NCBI GenBank assembly: GCA_947259645.1
Contig: CAMYND010000015.1
Coordinates: 1-43,732, forward strand
Source of the DNA: Thermodesulfovibrionia bacterium
GTDB taxonomy: Bacteria; Nitrospirota; Thermodesulfovibrionia; UBA6902
DNA length: 43,732 nucleotides
Reading direction: 5' to 3'
Shown: positions 1 through 8,369 of the stretch, piece after piece
How the letters are laid out: each line of letters starts with the position of its first letter
How positions within the stretch are numbered: the first letter of the stretch is position 1
The notes under the pieces: generated by a model
Databases searched by the model: none
What the model was told of the DNA's origin: nothing
What the model saw: only the letters and a program-made list of their open reading frames with translations
Made by a program: the position numbers and the translations under genes

Positions 1-142
1 GAGGGGATTAGAGAGAATATTAAGGTTGAATAAAAATTATTGATAACTTTAACTTATTCAAATAATCCAGGCTGATAGAAATATATTTTCACAAAATATC
101 GGGAAGATTCGACTGTATTGTGAAGGGAGATATTTTCTATTG

Positions 143-799
143 TTACATCAGTTCCCTAAAATCATGAATGGTCATAAAGTTTTCAGATTTTTTCGATTCA
201 GCCTGCGAGCTCGCACTTGCCTTAAAAAGCAGATATTTAATTCCATACTTTTGGGCAGTGACGAGCACATCCTCTGTATCGTCAATAAATAATGATTTAT
301 CCTTCTCAAATTTCAGCTTTTTCTCAGCTTTTTGCCAGAATTCTATATATTCTTTCGGGTGACCTACATTAAAAGAACAGAGAACATCGTCAAAATAATC
401 ACCGATTTTTGTTTTTTTGAACTTGATTTTTACTGTTTTGAAATGGGCATTTGTGAGAAGATATATTTTTTTCTTCTGCTGTCTCATTAACTTGAGAAAC
501 TCTATTACGTGGGGATGAACTTCTATGAGGTGCCGTATCTGCTCTTTAAGTGCAGGAATATCAAGCTTCAGTTCCCGTGACCAGAAGTCAATATCGCACC
601 AGTTCAGAGTCTTTTCATGAGACTTATAGGTACTGTAGAGATAATCCTTGGCAGCACCGAATGACATGTCATGCTTTTCAGCATACTTTTCAGGCACAAG
701 GTGCCCCCAGAAATAGTCATCGAAGTACAGATCCAGGAGTGTGCCGTCCATATCGAGGAGTATGTACTTAAGTTGATTAAATGGTATCTTATTCTTCAT
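143..799 (-). CDS. HAD-superfamily phosphatase, probable GMP/IMP 5'-nucleotidase (YrfG-like)
   Basis: A haloacid-dehalogenase hydrolase of 218 residues, probably a cytosolic nucleotidase or other small-molecule phosphatase. Visible motifs: motif I DMDGTLLD at residues 16-23 (nucleophile D16, acid/base D18), motif II LLTNAH near 114-119, a conserved lysine in GHPKEY near 149, and motif III FIDDTEDV near 170-177. The cap of about 80 residues between motifs I and II fits the YrfG/GMP-IMP nucleotidase subgroup, but substrate cannot be read from sequence. It starts with ATG and is divergent from the gene at 880. Family certain, substrate inferred. Confidence 0.88.
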   Translation of the reverse strand: MKNKIPFNQLKYILLDMDGTLLDLYFDDYFWGHLVPEKYAEKHDMSFGAAKDYLYSTYKSHEKTLNWCDIDFWSRELKLDIPALKEQIRHLIEVHPHVIEFLKLMRQQKKKIYLLTNAHFKTVKIKFKKTKIGDYFDDVLCSFNVGHPKEYIEFWQKAEKKLKFEKDKSLFIDDTEDVLVTAQKYGIKYLLFKASASSQAESKKSENFMTIHDFRELM

Positions 800-879
800 C
801 AGGCTCCTTTACGAGAGTGAGATAATCAGAAGTACTTCAGAATCAGTATTGTAACATTTTTATATTTCCTTATTAATAT

Positions 880-1344
880 ATGGACCTGCCAACAACATTT
901 AAAGAATTAAAAGATTTATTTATTAGCGCGCAGACTCCTGAACTGTCTGAACTGGATGGTGAATATCTCGTTGACATGCTCACAATATTCCCCAGCCTGA
1001 AAAAATATTCACATCGCAAAATATTTTATAGAAGAAATGATATACACCAGGGCCACAACATAGTGTTTAATAAAAAATGGGGATATTTTCATCTTGAAGA
1101 GGGGCATTGCAGCGGTCTGGATAATAAAAATGCCGCGATAATAAACTATAATAGAAAAGAAAATCTTCCTCCTCTCCGGGGTATCAGGGACCATATCCGG
1201 TGTCTTGAAAAAGAAAGAACTTACATTGGAAGGTTTAATTACCTAATCTCAGGGAGGCTCTTTTTTCTGGGATATTTTTCTCTGGAGAAAATAAGGGATA
1301 ATCACAAAGGCACAAAGGGACAAAGATGCAAAGGGACAACGTGA
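880..1344 (+). CDS. Hypothetical protein, possibly DUF4334-like lipocalin-type
   Basis: A 154-residue soluble protein without signal peptide or membrane segment. The central pattern (a basic segment near 45-60, a KKWGYFHLEEGHC strand-like stretch, and a RDHIRC...TYIGRFNY...GYFSLEK ending) is reminiscent of GXWXG/DUF4334 lipocalin-like proteins; this is a weak impression. No clear Shine-Dalgarno precedes the ATG. The last 14 or so residues are encoded by a low-complexity repeat (CACAAAGG units, 1303-1340), so the original C-terminus may have been around residue 140. The gene overlaps the start of the downstream SDR gene by 19 bases in another frame. Confidence 0.55.
   Translation: MDLPTTFKELKDLFISAQTPELSELDGEYLVDMLTIFPSLKKYSHRKIFYRRNDIHQGHNIVFNKKWGYFHLEEGHCSGLDNKNAAIINYNRKENLPPLRGIRDHIRCLEKERTYIGRFNYLISGRLFFLGYFSLEKIRDNHKGTKGQRCKGTT
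1303..1340. repeat. CACAAAGG-type degenerate direct repeat
   Basis: Successive units cacaaagg, cacaaaggga, caaagatgca, aagggacaac form a degenerate purine-rich direct repeat spanning the end of the hypothetical gene at 880 and the start codon of the SDR gene at 1326. Repeats of this type are widespread and dispersed in several environmental Gram-negative lineages. Here one supplies both a C-terminal tail and a start region. Confidence 0.6.
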
Positions 1345-2237
1345 GAAGACTATTCGTCACGGGTGCCAGCGGTTTTCTGGGATGGAATTTGTGTAATGAG
1401 GCCAAAGAAACCTGGGATGTAACAGGGGTATTTCACACTCACCTTGTATCTCAGGAGAAGGTAAAATATATCAAGCTTGACCTCACTGATTACGCGCTGC
1501 TCAGGAAATCTTTCATTGATATCGCTCCTGATGCTGTAATTCACACAGCTGCTGCGGCAAGTCCAAACTACTGCCAGGAGCATCCATCAGAATCGGAAGA
1601 TATAAATATCAAGACATCAGCCAACCTTGCCGGACTCTGTGCAGATGCTGGCATTCCTTTTGTTCACACCTCTACAGACCTTGTGTTCGATGGCAGCAAT
1701 GCTCCATATAAGGAAGAAGATTCTGTGAACCCTCTCAATACCTACGCTGAGCAGAAAGTGCTGGCTGAGGAGGAGGTCTTAAAGCGGTATCCTGAAGCGG
1801 TTGTCTGCCGGATGCCTCTCATGTTCGGGGAGTCAAGCCCTGCCTATCAAACCTTCTTTCAGCAGATGGTCCATGCCCTGAGACAGGGAGATGAGCTGAA
1901 GCTCTTCATTGATGAATTTCGAACACCAGCCAGCGGCAGAACCGCATCAAAAGGCCTTTTGCTTGGTGCAGAGAAGGGAAAAGGTATATTGCACCTTGGC
2001 GGGCGTGAGAGAATCTCCCGCTTTAACTTCGGGCTGCTCCTCATGGATTCTCTTGGGATAAAAGAAGCGAATCTGGTCCGCTGCATGCAGAAAGATATTG
2101 CGATGTCAGCACCAAGAGCACCGGATTTGTCACTGGACAGCACAAAAGCTTATGCCCTGGGTTATAAGCCTATGCCGCTGAGGGAAGAACTGGCAAAGCT
2201 CTTCAGTCAGTCATATCGAGGTCGGACCTCGATATGA
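1326..2237 (+). CDS. SDR-family NAD(P)-dependent reductase, dTDP-4-dehydrorhamnose reductase (RfbD/RmlD) type
   Basis: Extended short-chain dehydrogenase of 303 residues with an N-terminal Rossmann motif VTGASGFLG (11-19), the TAAA strand after beta-4, an STDLVFDG strand matching RmlD proteins, and the catalytic pair Y140-x3-K144 in NTYAEQK. RmlD reduces dTDP-4-keto-rhamnose in the last step of dTDP-L-rhamnose synthesis; no other rml genes lie nearby, so the substrate could be another nucleotide sugar. The ATG at 1326 lies inside a repeat and lacks a good Shine-Dalgarno; a start one or two codons away is possible. The stop codon is the final triplet of a perfect palindrome (2211-2237) that also encodes the last residues. 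Confidence 0.85.
   Translation: MQRDNVRRLFVTGASGFLGWNLCNEAKETWDVTGVFHTHLVSQEKVKYIKLDLTDYALLRKSFIDIAPDAVIHTAAAASPNYCQEHPSESEDINIKTSANLAGLCADAGIPFVHTSTDLVFDGSNAPYKEEDSVNPLNTYAEQKVLAEEEVLKRYPEAVVCRMPLMFGESSPAYQTFFQQMVHALRQGDELKLFIDEFRTPASGRTASKGLLLGAEKGKGILHLGGRERISRFNFGLLLMDSLGIKEANLVRCMQKDIAMSAPRAPDLSLDSTKAYALGYKPMPLREELAKLFSQSYRGRTSI
2211..2237. terminator. Perfect 13-bp palindrome at gene end (family copy 1)
   Basis: TCATATCGAGGTC at 2211-2223 is exactly mirrored by GACCTCGATATGA at 2225-2237 with one central base. It overlaps the SDR stop codon and sits 25 bases from the stop of the convergent gene at 2262, so it could serve as a bidirectional terminator or mRNA-stabilising hairpin. No T-tract follows. 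The same element recurs at 11162-11188. Confidence 0.6.
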
Positions 2238-2261
2238 GCACTTTGTAAGAATGAGAGGGCA

Positions 2262-3365
2262 TTACCACTCAATCACGATCAGGAGAATGATCTCGATAAG
2301 AATTAATATGATAATGCCCCATTCAAGGAGATGTCCCCTTCTGGTCGATATCTCCTCATAGAGCATGTTGTAGGTATTGGTCACAACCTGGAGCTTTTCC
2401 TTGATGCTGTCCTCCCAGTCTTCGCTCCTGAAAAGCTCCATGGCTGTCCTGTAAATTTTTGCGTAATATACATCTTCTGTGACCTTCAGCGCGTTATGGA
2501 CCTTTTCAGTAACCTCAGTTAGCTCTGTTACGGTTGTTGTAATTTTCTTCGCGAGTTTTTCATGCGATCGGAGTTCAAAGATCGAGGCGCGCGTGCGTTT
2601 CGGAATTTCATTGTAGATTTTAGCAAGCTCTTTATCAAGGATATTGTCGTAGTACCTTAATTCCAGAATCTGGGCTGTAGCAAACTCCAGTATATCCAGG
2701 ATATCAAAGCTGCCCGAGGGTTCTATAACAAAGGCGTTGTCAAGATGAACAATAACCAGGTCATCCGGATAATAGCTGAAGCGGTGTTTCAGGGTTTCCT
2801 CCCGTGTGGATGAGCTGACATCCCGGGTTTCGTAGAGGAGCAGACGTGAAGGGTCATATTCAGCGAGAAAATCCGCTGACTCAACATCTCTGCTCATTTT
2901 CTCGATCATGAAGACCATATAGTCTTCAGAAAAATCTTGTTTCAGAGCGGGCCTGATAACAGCATTCCCCAGGTTGTTCACCAGCTGGATTATATACTCT
3001 TTTGCCTTGTCATCAATTGAATTGTCATTGTCAAGGGATTTTGTAACCTCTTCAAACTCCCGAAAGCCGGTTCCCGCGGGGATCGGCAGATTAAAAGCCA
3101 GAGAAAGTACACCAAAATCATACGCCTTTGCTATCACTGCAGCCTCAATGTCCCGGTTAAAAAGCTTCATGGAAAATCCAGGCAGTACAAATGATACAGG
3201 AGGGTCTGTAAATTCGAGGGCCTTCATATATGGATGTCTTGACAGACGCAGCCGTCTCACTCCTTCACTTGCCCGTGACTCAACGAGAGTGAGGTCAATT
3301 TCAGAGGCTACATCATAAAGCCTGTAAATTACTATCTTTCCTTTTGTTATCGTAAGATGTTCCAT
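2262..3365 (-). CDS. DUF155 / RMND1-Sif2 family membrane-anchored protein
   Basis: A 367-residue protein with the layout of the DUF155 (RMD1/RMND1) family: a mixed alpha/beta N-terminal part, a helical region rich in LEFATAQILELRYYD-like sequence, then a long helix and a single C-terminal membrane segment (about 347-365, a run of I, L and V) ending in two or three residues. That makes it a tail-anchored membrane protein. Eukaryotic relatives act at mitochondria (RMND1, mitochondrial translation) and in yeast septation/sporulation; the bacterial role is not established. The ATG is preceded by a weak Shine-Dalgarno. Divergent from tyrS, convergent with the SDR gene. Confidence 0.75.
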   Translation of the reverse strand: MEHLTITKGKIVIYRLYDVASEIDLTLVESRASEGVRRLRLSRHPYMKALEFTDPPVSFVLPGFSMKLFNRDIEAAVIAKAYDFGVLSLAFNLPIPAGTGFREFEEVTKSLDNDNSIDDKAKEYIIQLVNNLGNAVIRPALKQDFSEDYMVFMIEKMSRDVESADFLAEYDPSRLLLYETRDVSSSTREETLKHRFSYYPDDLVIVHLDNAFVIEPSGSFDILDILEFATAQILELRYYDNILDKELAKIYNEIPKRTRASIFELRSHEKLAKKITTTVTELTEVTEKVHNALKVTEDVYYAKIYRTAMELFRSEDWEDSIKEKLQVVTNTYNMLYEEISTRRGHLLEWGIIILILIEIILLIVIEW

Positions 3366-3465
3366 GGCTGCACCTCAATTACTCCAAAGTTAGCATATGT
3401 ATCTATGGGTATGCAACGTTGAATAACTTGCTTCTTATGTAAAAAATCCTGTATTCTTTTTTGTT

Positions 3466-4677
3466 ATGCACCCACAGAACATGGAAGAGCAGGTAAAAAT
3501 TATTCAAAGGGGAGCGGCAGAAATACTGCCGGAAAAAGAACTCCTCGTCAAACTCAACCGTTCACAGAAGAGCGGGAACCCCTTAAAGATAAAAGTCGGC
3601 TTTGATCCGACCGCCCCGGACATCCACCTTGGTCACACAGTTCTTCTTGAAAAAATGCGCCAGTTTCAGGACCTCGGGCATGAAGTCATTCTTATTATCG
3701 GAGACCTGACCGGTATGATTGGAGACCCCACCGGGCGGTCTGAGATCCGAAAACCATTAACACGGGAACAAGTGCTGAAAAATGCTGAGACCTACAAAGA
3801 GCAGGTCTTTAAAATTCTGGACCGGGAAAAAACTCATGTCAGGTTTAACAGTGAATGGCTTGCAGGAATGACCGCTATGGAAATCATCAAACTCCAGGCC
3901 AGGCAGACTGTTGCCCGCATGCTGGAGAGGGAGGATTTCAAAAAACGCTTTGCTGAACAGAGTCCTATCGGTATTCACGAATTCATGTACCCGCTGCTGC
4001 AGGGCCATGACTCAGTTGTCTTACAGGCAGACATTGAGATTGGAGGAACTGACCAGAGATTTAACCTGTTAATGGGCAGGGAACTCCAGCAAAATGAAGG
4101 GCAGGAACCTCAGGTGCTCGTTATTATGCCTCTCCTTGAGGGAACTGACGGGGTCAAAAAAATGTCAAAGAGTCTCGATAATTATATTGGCATATCTGAA
4201 GAGCCCAAAGAGATATTCGGGAAAATCATGTCCATCAGTGACGATCTGATGATCAGATACTATGAGCTCCTCAGCCATATTACGCTTGAAGAACTGAACA
4301 AGCTTAAAAAAGGAATCGAAAACGGAACAGTACACCCGATGGAAGCCAAAAAGTCCCTTGCAATGGAAATCGTTGCGAGATATTATGACGCCGGGACTGC
4401 GCAGAGCGCCCGGGAAGAGTTTGAGAATATATTCAAGAACAAGGGACTGCCGGATGATATTCCAGAGTATACCCTGAAAGATGGCAACGAGATATGGCTC
4501 CCGGGCATTATGAAAGATTCCGGTCTTGCCGCAAGCTCGGGAGAAGCCATCAGGCTGATAAAGCAGGGGGGGGTAAGCATAGACAGTGAAAAGTGGTCAG
4601 ACCCGAACAAGAAAATCCCGGCTGGTGAGTACCTCCTGAAAGTCGGGAAAAGACGGTTTTTAAAAATCGTGCCTTAA
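3466..4677 (+). CDS. tyrS: Tyrosyl-tRNA synthetase
   Basis: Class I aminoacyl-tRNA synthetase of 403 residues charging tRNA-Tyr. Visible signatures: the HIGH-type motif HLGH at 54-57 after [13 protein letters not shown] at 232-236, and a C-terminal S4-like RNA-binding domain (about 340-400, with [12 protein letters not shown] and the [11 protein letters not shown] end). Length and motif spacing match the TyrZ-type bacterial enzyme. No Shine-Dalgarno is visible before ATG 3466 or the alternative ATG 3481. A TTGCTT-N18-TATTCT promoter-like pair at 3428-3457 would place the start almost at the 5' end of the mRNA. No T-box leader is seen in the 100 bases upstream. Confidence 0.97.
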   Translation: MHPQNMEEQVKIIQRGAAEILPEKELLVKLNRSQKSGNPLKIKVGFDPTAPDIHLGHTVLLEKMRQFQDLGHEVILIIGDLTGMIGDPTGRSEIRKPLTREQVLKNAETYKEQVFKILDREKTHVRFNSEWLAGMTAMEIIKLQARQTVARMLEREDFKKRFAEQSPIGIHEFMYPLLQGHDSVVLQADIEIGGTDQRFNLLMGRELQQNEGQEPQVLVIMPLLEGTDGVKKMSKSLDNYIGISEEPKEIFGKIMSISDDLMIRYYELLSHITLEELNKLKKGIENGTVHPMEAKKSLAMEIVARYYDAGTAQSAREEFENIFKNKGLPDDIPEYTLKDGNEIWLPGIMKDSGLAASSGEAIRLIKQGGVSIDSEKWSDPNKKIPAGEYLLKVGKRRFLKIVP

Positions 4678-4690
4678 CTGTTTTTTAAAA

Positions 4691-4772
4691 CACAGAGACA
4701 CGGAGAAAAAGAGAAAAAATAATTAATTTTCTTTGTGTACTCCCTTAAGGTCTTTCTCTGTGCCTCCGTGTA
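4691..4772. terminator. Inverted CACAGAGACACGGAG repeat between convergent genes
   Basis: CACAGAGACACGGAG at 4691-4705 faces an inverted relative (TCTCTGTGCCTCCGTGTA, 4755-4772) across an A/T-rich centre, giving an imperfect hairpin between the convergent tyrS and mannose-1-phosphate guanylyltransferase genes. A bidirectional terminator role is inferred from position. A further copy of the sequence is at 8276-8293. Confidence 0.5.
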
Positions 4773-4803
4773 TGAATAAATATTTATTCTCTTTAACCCG
4801 GCT

Positions 4804-6216
4804 CTACTCTCTCCCAAAATCATCATCATAGCGGACAATGTCATCTTCTTCCAGGTATGGCCCTATCTGGACTTCAATTATATGAAGAGGAACTCTGCCC
4901 GGGTTTTCAAGGCGGTGTTGTGTTGTCTTCGGCACATACGTTGACTGGTTCTCCTCGAGAAAAATAGTCTGCTCACCATTGACGATCTTTGCTGTCCCCT
5001 GCACTACAATCCAGTGCTCACTCCTGTGATGGTGCATTTGCAGAGACAGTTTGGCTCCCGGGTACACAACGATACGCTTGATTTTGCTGTCGCCGTTTTC
5101 TTCGAGAATTGTGTATGTCCCCCAGGGACGGTATACGGTTGTATGTGACTTGTATTCTTTCCGGCCCTGTTTCTTGAGCTCATTGACAATAGACTTGACG
5201 TTTCTACTGTTGCCGAGATCTGATATAAATACTGTATCAGGGGTGTCAACCACAACAATATTTTCAATGTCACTGGCAACAATAAGCCTCTGATCCCCGC
5301 GCAAAAAACAGTTCTTCGTGTTCTGGTGAATCACGTCTCCCTCAAGTACATTCTCCCCTTCGCTTTTCGGCAGAAAATCATAGAGTGATTTCCATGACCC
5401 TATATCGCTCCACCCAAAGTCAGCGGGAAGGACAACTCCCTTCTTGGTTTTTTCCATAATAGCGTAATCAATAGAAATATCAGGGAGTGTGCAATACTGC
5501 TCCATTGTTATCTCAGTCTTCTGGGAAGTGAGTTTTTTTAAGGAGCTGAAGAGGTCCGGCTCAAAGGTCTTAAACTCCTTGACCATAACAGACGCTTTAA
5601 AGGCAAACATACCGCTGTTCCAGTAAAAGTTGCCTGCCTTCAGGTATTTTTCAGCAGTCTTCGCGTCAGGTTTTTCAACAAACCTTTTTACTGCACAAGC
5701 ACCTCCCTTGACCGCCCTGCCTCCTTCAATATATCCATATCCTGTTTCAGCATAGGCAGGCTTTATTCCAAAGGTAACAATCTGGTCAGCCGATGCCAGG
5801 GTAATTGCCTGCTGCAGACTTTCATGGAATCCTGCCACATCACTTATCACGTGATCGGAAGGGAAAACCAGAATAATTGCGTCTTTCTCTTTTTGCAGGA
5901 TAGTCATTGCAGCCAGCAATATGGCAGGTGCAGTATTTCTGCCGCAGGGCTCGGCAATGATCTTGCCCTCTGAAGAAACTCCTATCTCTTCAAGGTGCCT
6001 CGCTATCTCATAAAAGTGTTCAACACCGCACACAATCCGGACATGGTCTGCATCGAGCACAGGAAAAAGCCGGTTAATGGTATTCTGAATGAGCGAGTCA
6101 TCTCCCGCAAGATTAACGAGCTGCTTGGGAAAGAGTTCTCGCGACACAGGCCATAATCGTGAACCTGTGCCTCCTGCCAGTAATACCGGATAAATATTCA
6201 AAGACCTCTTTGCCAT
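4804..6216 (-). CDS. manC: Mannose-1-phosphate guanylyltransferase / mannose-6-phosphate isomerase (bifunctional, type II PMI)
   Basis: A 470-residue cytosolic bifunctional enzyme supplying GDP-mannose for surface polysaccharides. The N-terminal nucleotidyltransferase domain carries LAGGTGSRLWPVSRELFPKQ (about 14-33) and FVEKP near 190. The C-terminal cupin isomerase domain carries HHHRSEHW and the following G-rich strand (about 400-415), whose histidines bind metal. Length matches ManC/AlgA/CpsB. AAAGGA stands eight bases before the ATG. Together with the nearby nucleotide-sugar reductase it suggests glycan synthesis, but the genes are not co-transcribed. Confidence 0.95.
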   Translation of the reverse strand: MAKRSLNIYPVLLAGGTGSRLWPVSRELFPKQLVNLAGDDSLIQNTINRLFPVLDADHVRIVCGVEHFYEIARHLEEIGVSSEGKIIAEPCGRNTAPAILLAAMTILQKEKDAIILVFPSDHVISDVAGFHESLQQAITLASADQIVTFGIKPAYAETGYGYIEGGRAVKGGACAVKRFVEKPDAKTAEKYLKAGNFYWNSGMFAFKASVMVKEFKTFEPDLFSSLKKLTSQKTEITMEQYCTLPDISIDYAIMEKTKKGVVLPADFGWSDIGSWKSLYDFLPKSEGENVLEGDVIHQNTKNCFLRGDQRLIVASDIENIVVVDTPDTVFISDLGNSRNVKSIVNELKKQGRKEYKSHTTVYRPWGTYTILEENGDSKIKRIVVYPGAKLSLQMHHHRSEHWIVVQGTAKIVNGEQTIFLEENQSTYVPKTTQHRLENPGRVPLHIIEVQIGPYLEEDDIVRYDDDFGRE

Positions 6217-6386
6217 TACAGTAATCCTTTCATATTATTAAATTGTCCTGGCTGAACCCGGGGGCAGGGTGCCGTAAGAAAATATCATACGTGCGTATTT
6301 TAACATGTTTGGCGATTTTGTTATGAGATACTGCCCGAAAAGTAAGCCTGCGCTGGCTGAAGCAGGAAGATGAAGTCTTTAATTTC

Positions 6387-6683
6387 TTATGATTTAAACT
6401 CGGCCCAGCAATCCGCGTTTTCGACATTTAAGCTGATTACGTCAGAGACAGCCCTGTCAGCAGCAATGCTGTCTTTGCTCAGGTTTTCAAGCAGTTCTCT
6501 CGGCAGCTCAATCACGCACATCTTGTCTTTCTTGAGCAATTGAAAGCGGAATATGAAGGTTTTAAAAAAATAATATATACGGTACACAATAATCGTGGGG
6601 TCAATCTCTTTAATTTTCTGCTCTATTACATCATATGAAGGCACGTCCTTTTCTGTTACCATCGGGTCATCAGAGTCGTCCAA
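6387..6683 (-). CDS. Small hypothetical protein with TTG start
   Basis: A 98-residue reading frame with ordinary amino-acid composition and no membrane segment; no family recognised. The start is TTG at 6683, chosen because AAGGA lies a few bases upstream, whereas the internal ATG at codon 8 has no Shine-Dalgarno. The centre (about 45-68) reads FRFQLLKKDKMCVIELPREL, consistent with a short beta-hairpin/helix domain. The C-terminal half alternates acidic and hydrophobic residues. It lies alone between the mannose enzyme and the PPOX gene, on the same strand as both. Confidence 0.5.
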   Translation of the reverse strand: MDDSDDPMVTEKDVPSYDVIEQKIKEIDPTIIVYRIYYFFKTFIFRFQLLKKDKMCVIELPRELLENLSKDSIAADRAVSDVISLNVENADCWAEFKS

Positions 6684-6881
6684 ACTTTCCTTCTTTATGT
6701 GAAATGCTCAGCAACTTTTGCTGAAGTTATACTGCATCAGGGTCATATACTCCTCCTTCAGTATATCACTCTTTCTTTGGAATTCAATATATTTTTTCTG
6801 CCTTTATGCTTTGAGTCCATTAATCCGAATCACGAAAAAAGATCATTGATTAAACGCAACCGCGCCCTGGAAAGCCCATTT

Positions 6882-7304
6882 CTAAGCCTCCCATATTTCC
6901 GGGGTCATGATTCCCATTGTTCCAAATTCAATCCGAGAAGGGCGAATAATCACGATACAGTATTCAGGGTCATCAGGCCCTGTGAAGTAATTGCTCAATT
7001 CATCAAACCAGAATGCGTTGCGTTCACCTTCGTCAGTAGAAACTTCAGCGCTCCCCTGTACCTGCAGCCAGTTCTTTGCGGTTTCGAGACTTGTTACCCC
7101 GAGGGAAAGGTGTACGTTTGAATTATTTGTTATCTGGGCGATCTTTCTGGAACTCAGATGTGTGCAAAAGCGAAAAACCAGCCCCTTGTCAGCTCTCCCC
7201 ATGACATAACGAACCCATGGCTGTCCGCCCTCGGTAACAGTGGCAACATTTGTTAACTGCAATTCTCTGGCCGCATCAAAAATTCTCTCTCTTAATTCAC
7301 TCAT
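6882..7304 (-). CDS. Pyridoxamine 5'-phosphate oxidase-fold protein (general stress protein 26 type)
   Basis: A 140-residue split-barrel flavin-binding protein. The pattern LTNVATVTEGGQPWVRYVMGR (strands 1-2), then FCTHLSSRKIAQITNNSNVHLSLG and a C-terminal RPSRIEF strand is characteristic of the GsiB/general stress protein 26 branch of the PPOX superfamily, which usually binds FMN, F420 or heme. The reaction cannot be assigned. GGGAGGT precedes the ATG. It is probably monocistronic. Confidence 0.83.
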   Translation of the reverse strand: MSELRERIFDAARELQLTNVATVTEGGQPWVRYVMGRADKGLVFRFCTHLSSRKIAQITNNSNVHLSLGVTSLETAKNWLQVQGSAEVSTDEGERNAFWFDELSNYFTGPDDPEYCIVIIRPSRIEFGTMGIMTPEIWEA

Positions 7305-7452
7305 ACAAGACCTCCCACAAATATTTTATTTATTTACAATACCTTGGCAGACCATTACATTTTTTAGTATATCACAATCCGGAAAGGTCCATAATTAAAA
7401 AGAAGCGGAAACGCGGATACATTTCGATACTTTTTTCAGTCTTCGAGGGGCA

Positions 7453-8223
7453 TTATAAAGCAAACTCCGCCACCACCGGAGCATGGTCAGAAGGCCTTTC
7501 TGTGAGGCGCAATTCTTTATCTATCCAGGCCTGAATGGATTTATCAGCAAGCGGTTTTGTCGCCCAGATATGGTCAATGCGCCAGCCCTTTTTTCTTTGG
7601 ACAGCATTTTTAACACGGTAGTCCCAGAAGCTGTACTGCTCCCGACCCTGCTGGTGCATCCTGAATACATCAACAAAGCCCCACTTCCTTATTCTTTCCA
7701 GTGCCGCGTGCTCATCTGGATGATAACCAACCTGACCGAGCATTTTTCCGGGATCATGGACATCCATCGCCTCAGGCGCCACATTAAAATCACCTACCCA
7801 GAGCAGTGGTTTCTGTGCGCTGAAGTTGCGGTCAAAGTAATCGTACAGTCTCCTGAACCAGTCCAGTTTGTATCTGAATTTTTCTGACTGGGGCTCATAG
7901 CCCTGAGGAATGTAGGTGTTCACGATCGGCACGCCCTGTATCACCGCTGTGATTAAACGTGTCCCTTCAGCTTCATCATCAGTAAAGCCGATCTGTGCGC
8001 GTTCTACAGGCAGCCTGGTCAGAAGAGCAACACCATTATAGGTCTTTTCTCCCCGGAATACAGGGCTATAATCCATATCATGAAATGCCTGGGCGGGAAA
8101 GTCAGAATCAATAACCTTTGTTTCCTGAAGGCAGAGGACATCAGGAGATTCTTTTTCGAGCCATGTCAGGACAGACTGGAGGCGGACCCTGATTGAATTT
8201 ACATTAAAGGTGGCAACTTTCAT
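7453..8223 (-). CDS. xth: Exodeoxyribonuclease III
   Basis: Endonuclease/exonuclease/phosphatase-fold AP endonuclease of 256 residues for base-excision repair. It has the ATFNVNSIR start (N7), LQETK with the metal-binding E34, YIPQG, WVGDFNVAPEAMDVHDP (catalytic D and N) and the terminal SDHAPVVAEF with the catalytic His. Length is typical of ExoIII. It lies upstream of the PPOX gene and 146 bases downstream of uvrB on the same strand; the gap holds a CACAGAGACACGGAG repeat. No strong Shine-Dalgarno is seen. Confidence 0.95.
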   Translation of the reverse strand: MKVATFNVNSIRVRLQSVLTWLEKESPDVLCLQETKVIDSDFPAQAFHDMDYSPVFRGEKTYNGVALLTRLPVERAQIGFTDDEAEGTRLITAVIQGVPIVNTYIPQGYEPQSEKFRYKLDWFRRLYDYFDRNFSAQKPLLWVGDFNVAPEAMDVHDPGKMLGQVGYHPDEHAALERIRKWGFVDVFRMHQQGREQYSFWDYRVKNAVQRKKGWRIDHIWATKPLADKSIQAWIDKELRLTERPSDHAPVVAEFAL

Positions 8224-8275
8224 GTTCGGGTTTTCTGGTTACAATAGCACCATGCCATTTCCATGGATTGTTATT

Positions 8276-8293
8276 AAACACAGAGACACGGAG
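8276..8293. repeat. CACAGAGACACGGAG dispersed repeat, single copy
   Basis: AAACACAGAGACACGGAG between the exonuclease III and uvrB genes matches the left arm of the inverted repeat at 4691-4705. No partner arm is visible here, so it is unlikely to form a hairpin alone. Confidence 0.6.
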
Positions 8294-8369
8294 TATAGTC
8301 ACAGCATTAATATCCTCATAGTTGAGTCTTCTTCTAAATAATGTACAGACTTTCTCTGGCTAACGCAAA

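Noticed and set aside
1-33. Possible C-terminus of a plus-strand gene (11 codons then TAA)
   Set aside because: Too short to support; no composition or homology evidence. The rest of 1-142 shows only an A/T-rich small hairpin (83-99).
3366-3465. T-box leader for tyrS
   Set aside because: The gap is only 100 bases and the conserved T-box sequence and an adjoining terminator are not visible.
6699-7121. 140-residue plus-strand frame
   Set aside because: It is largely antisense to the PPOX-family gene, which has a clear family match and ribosome site.
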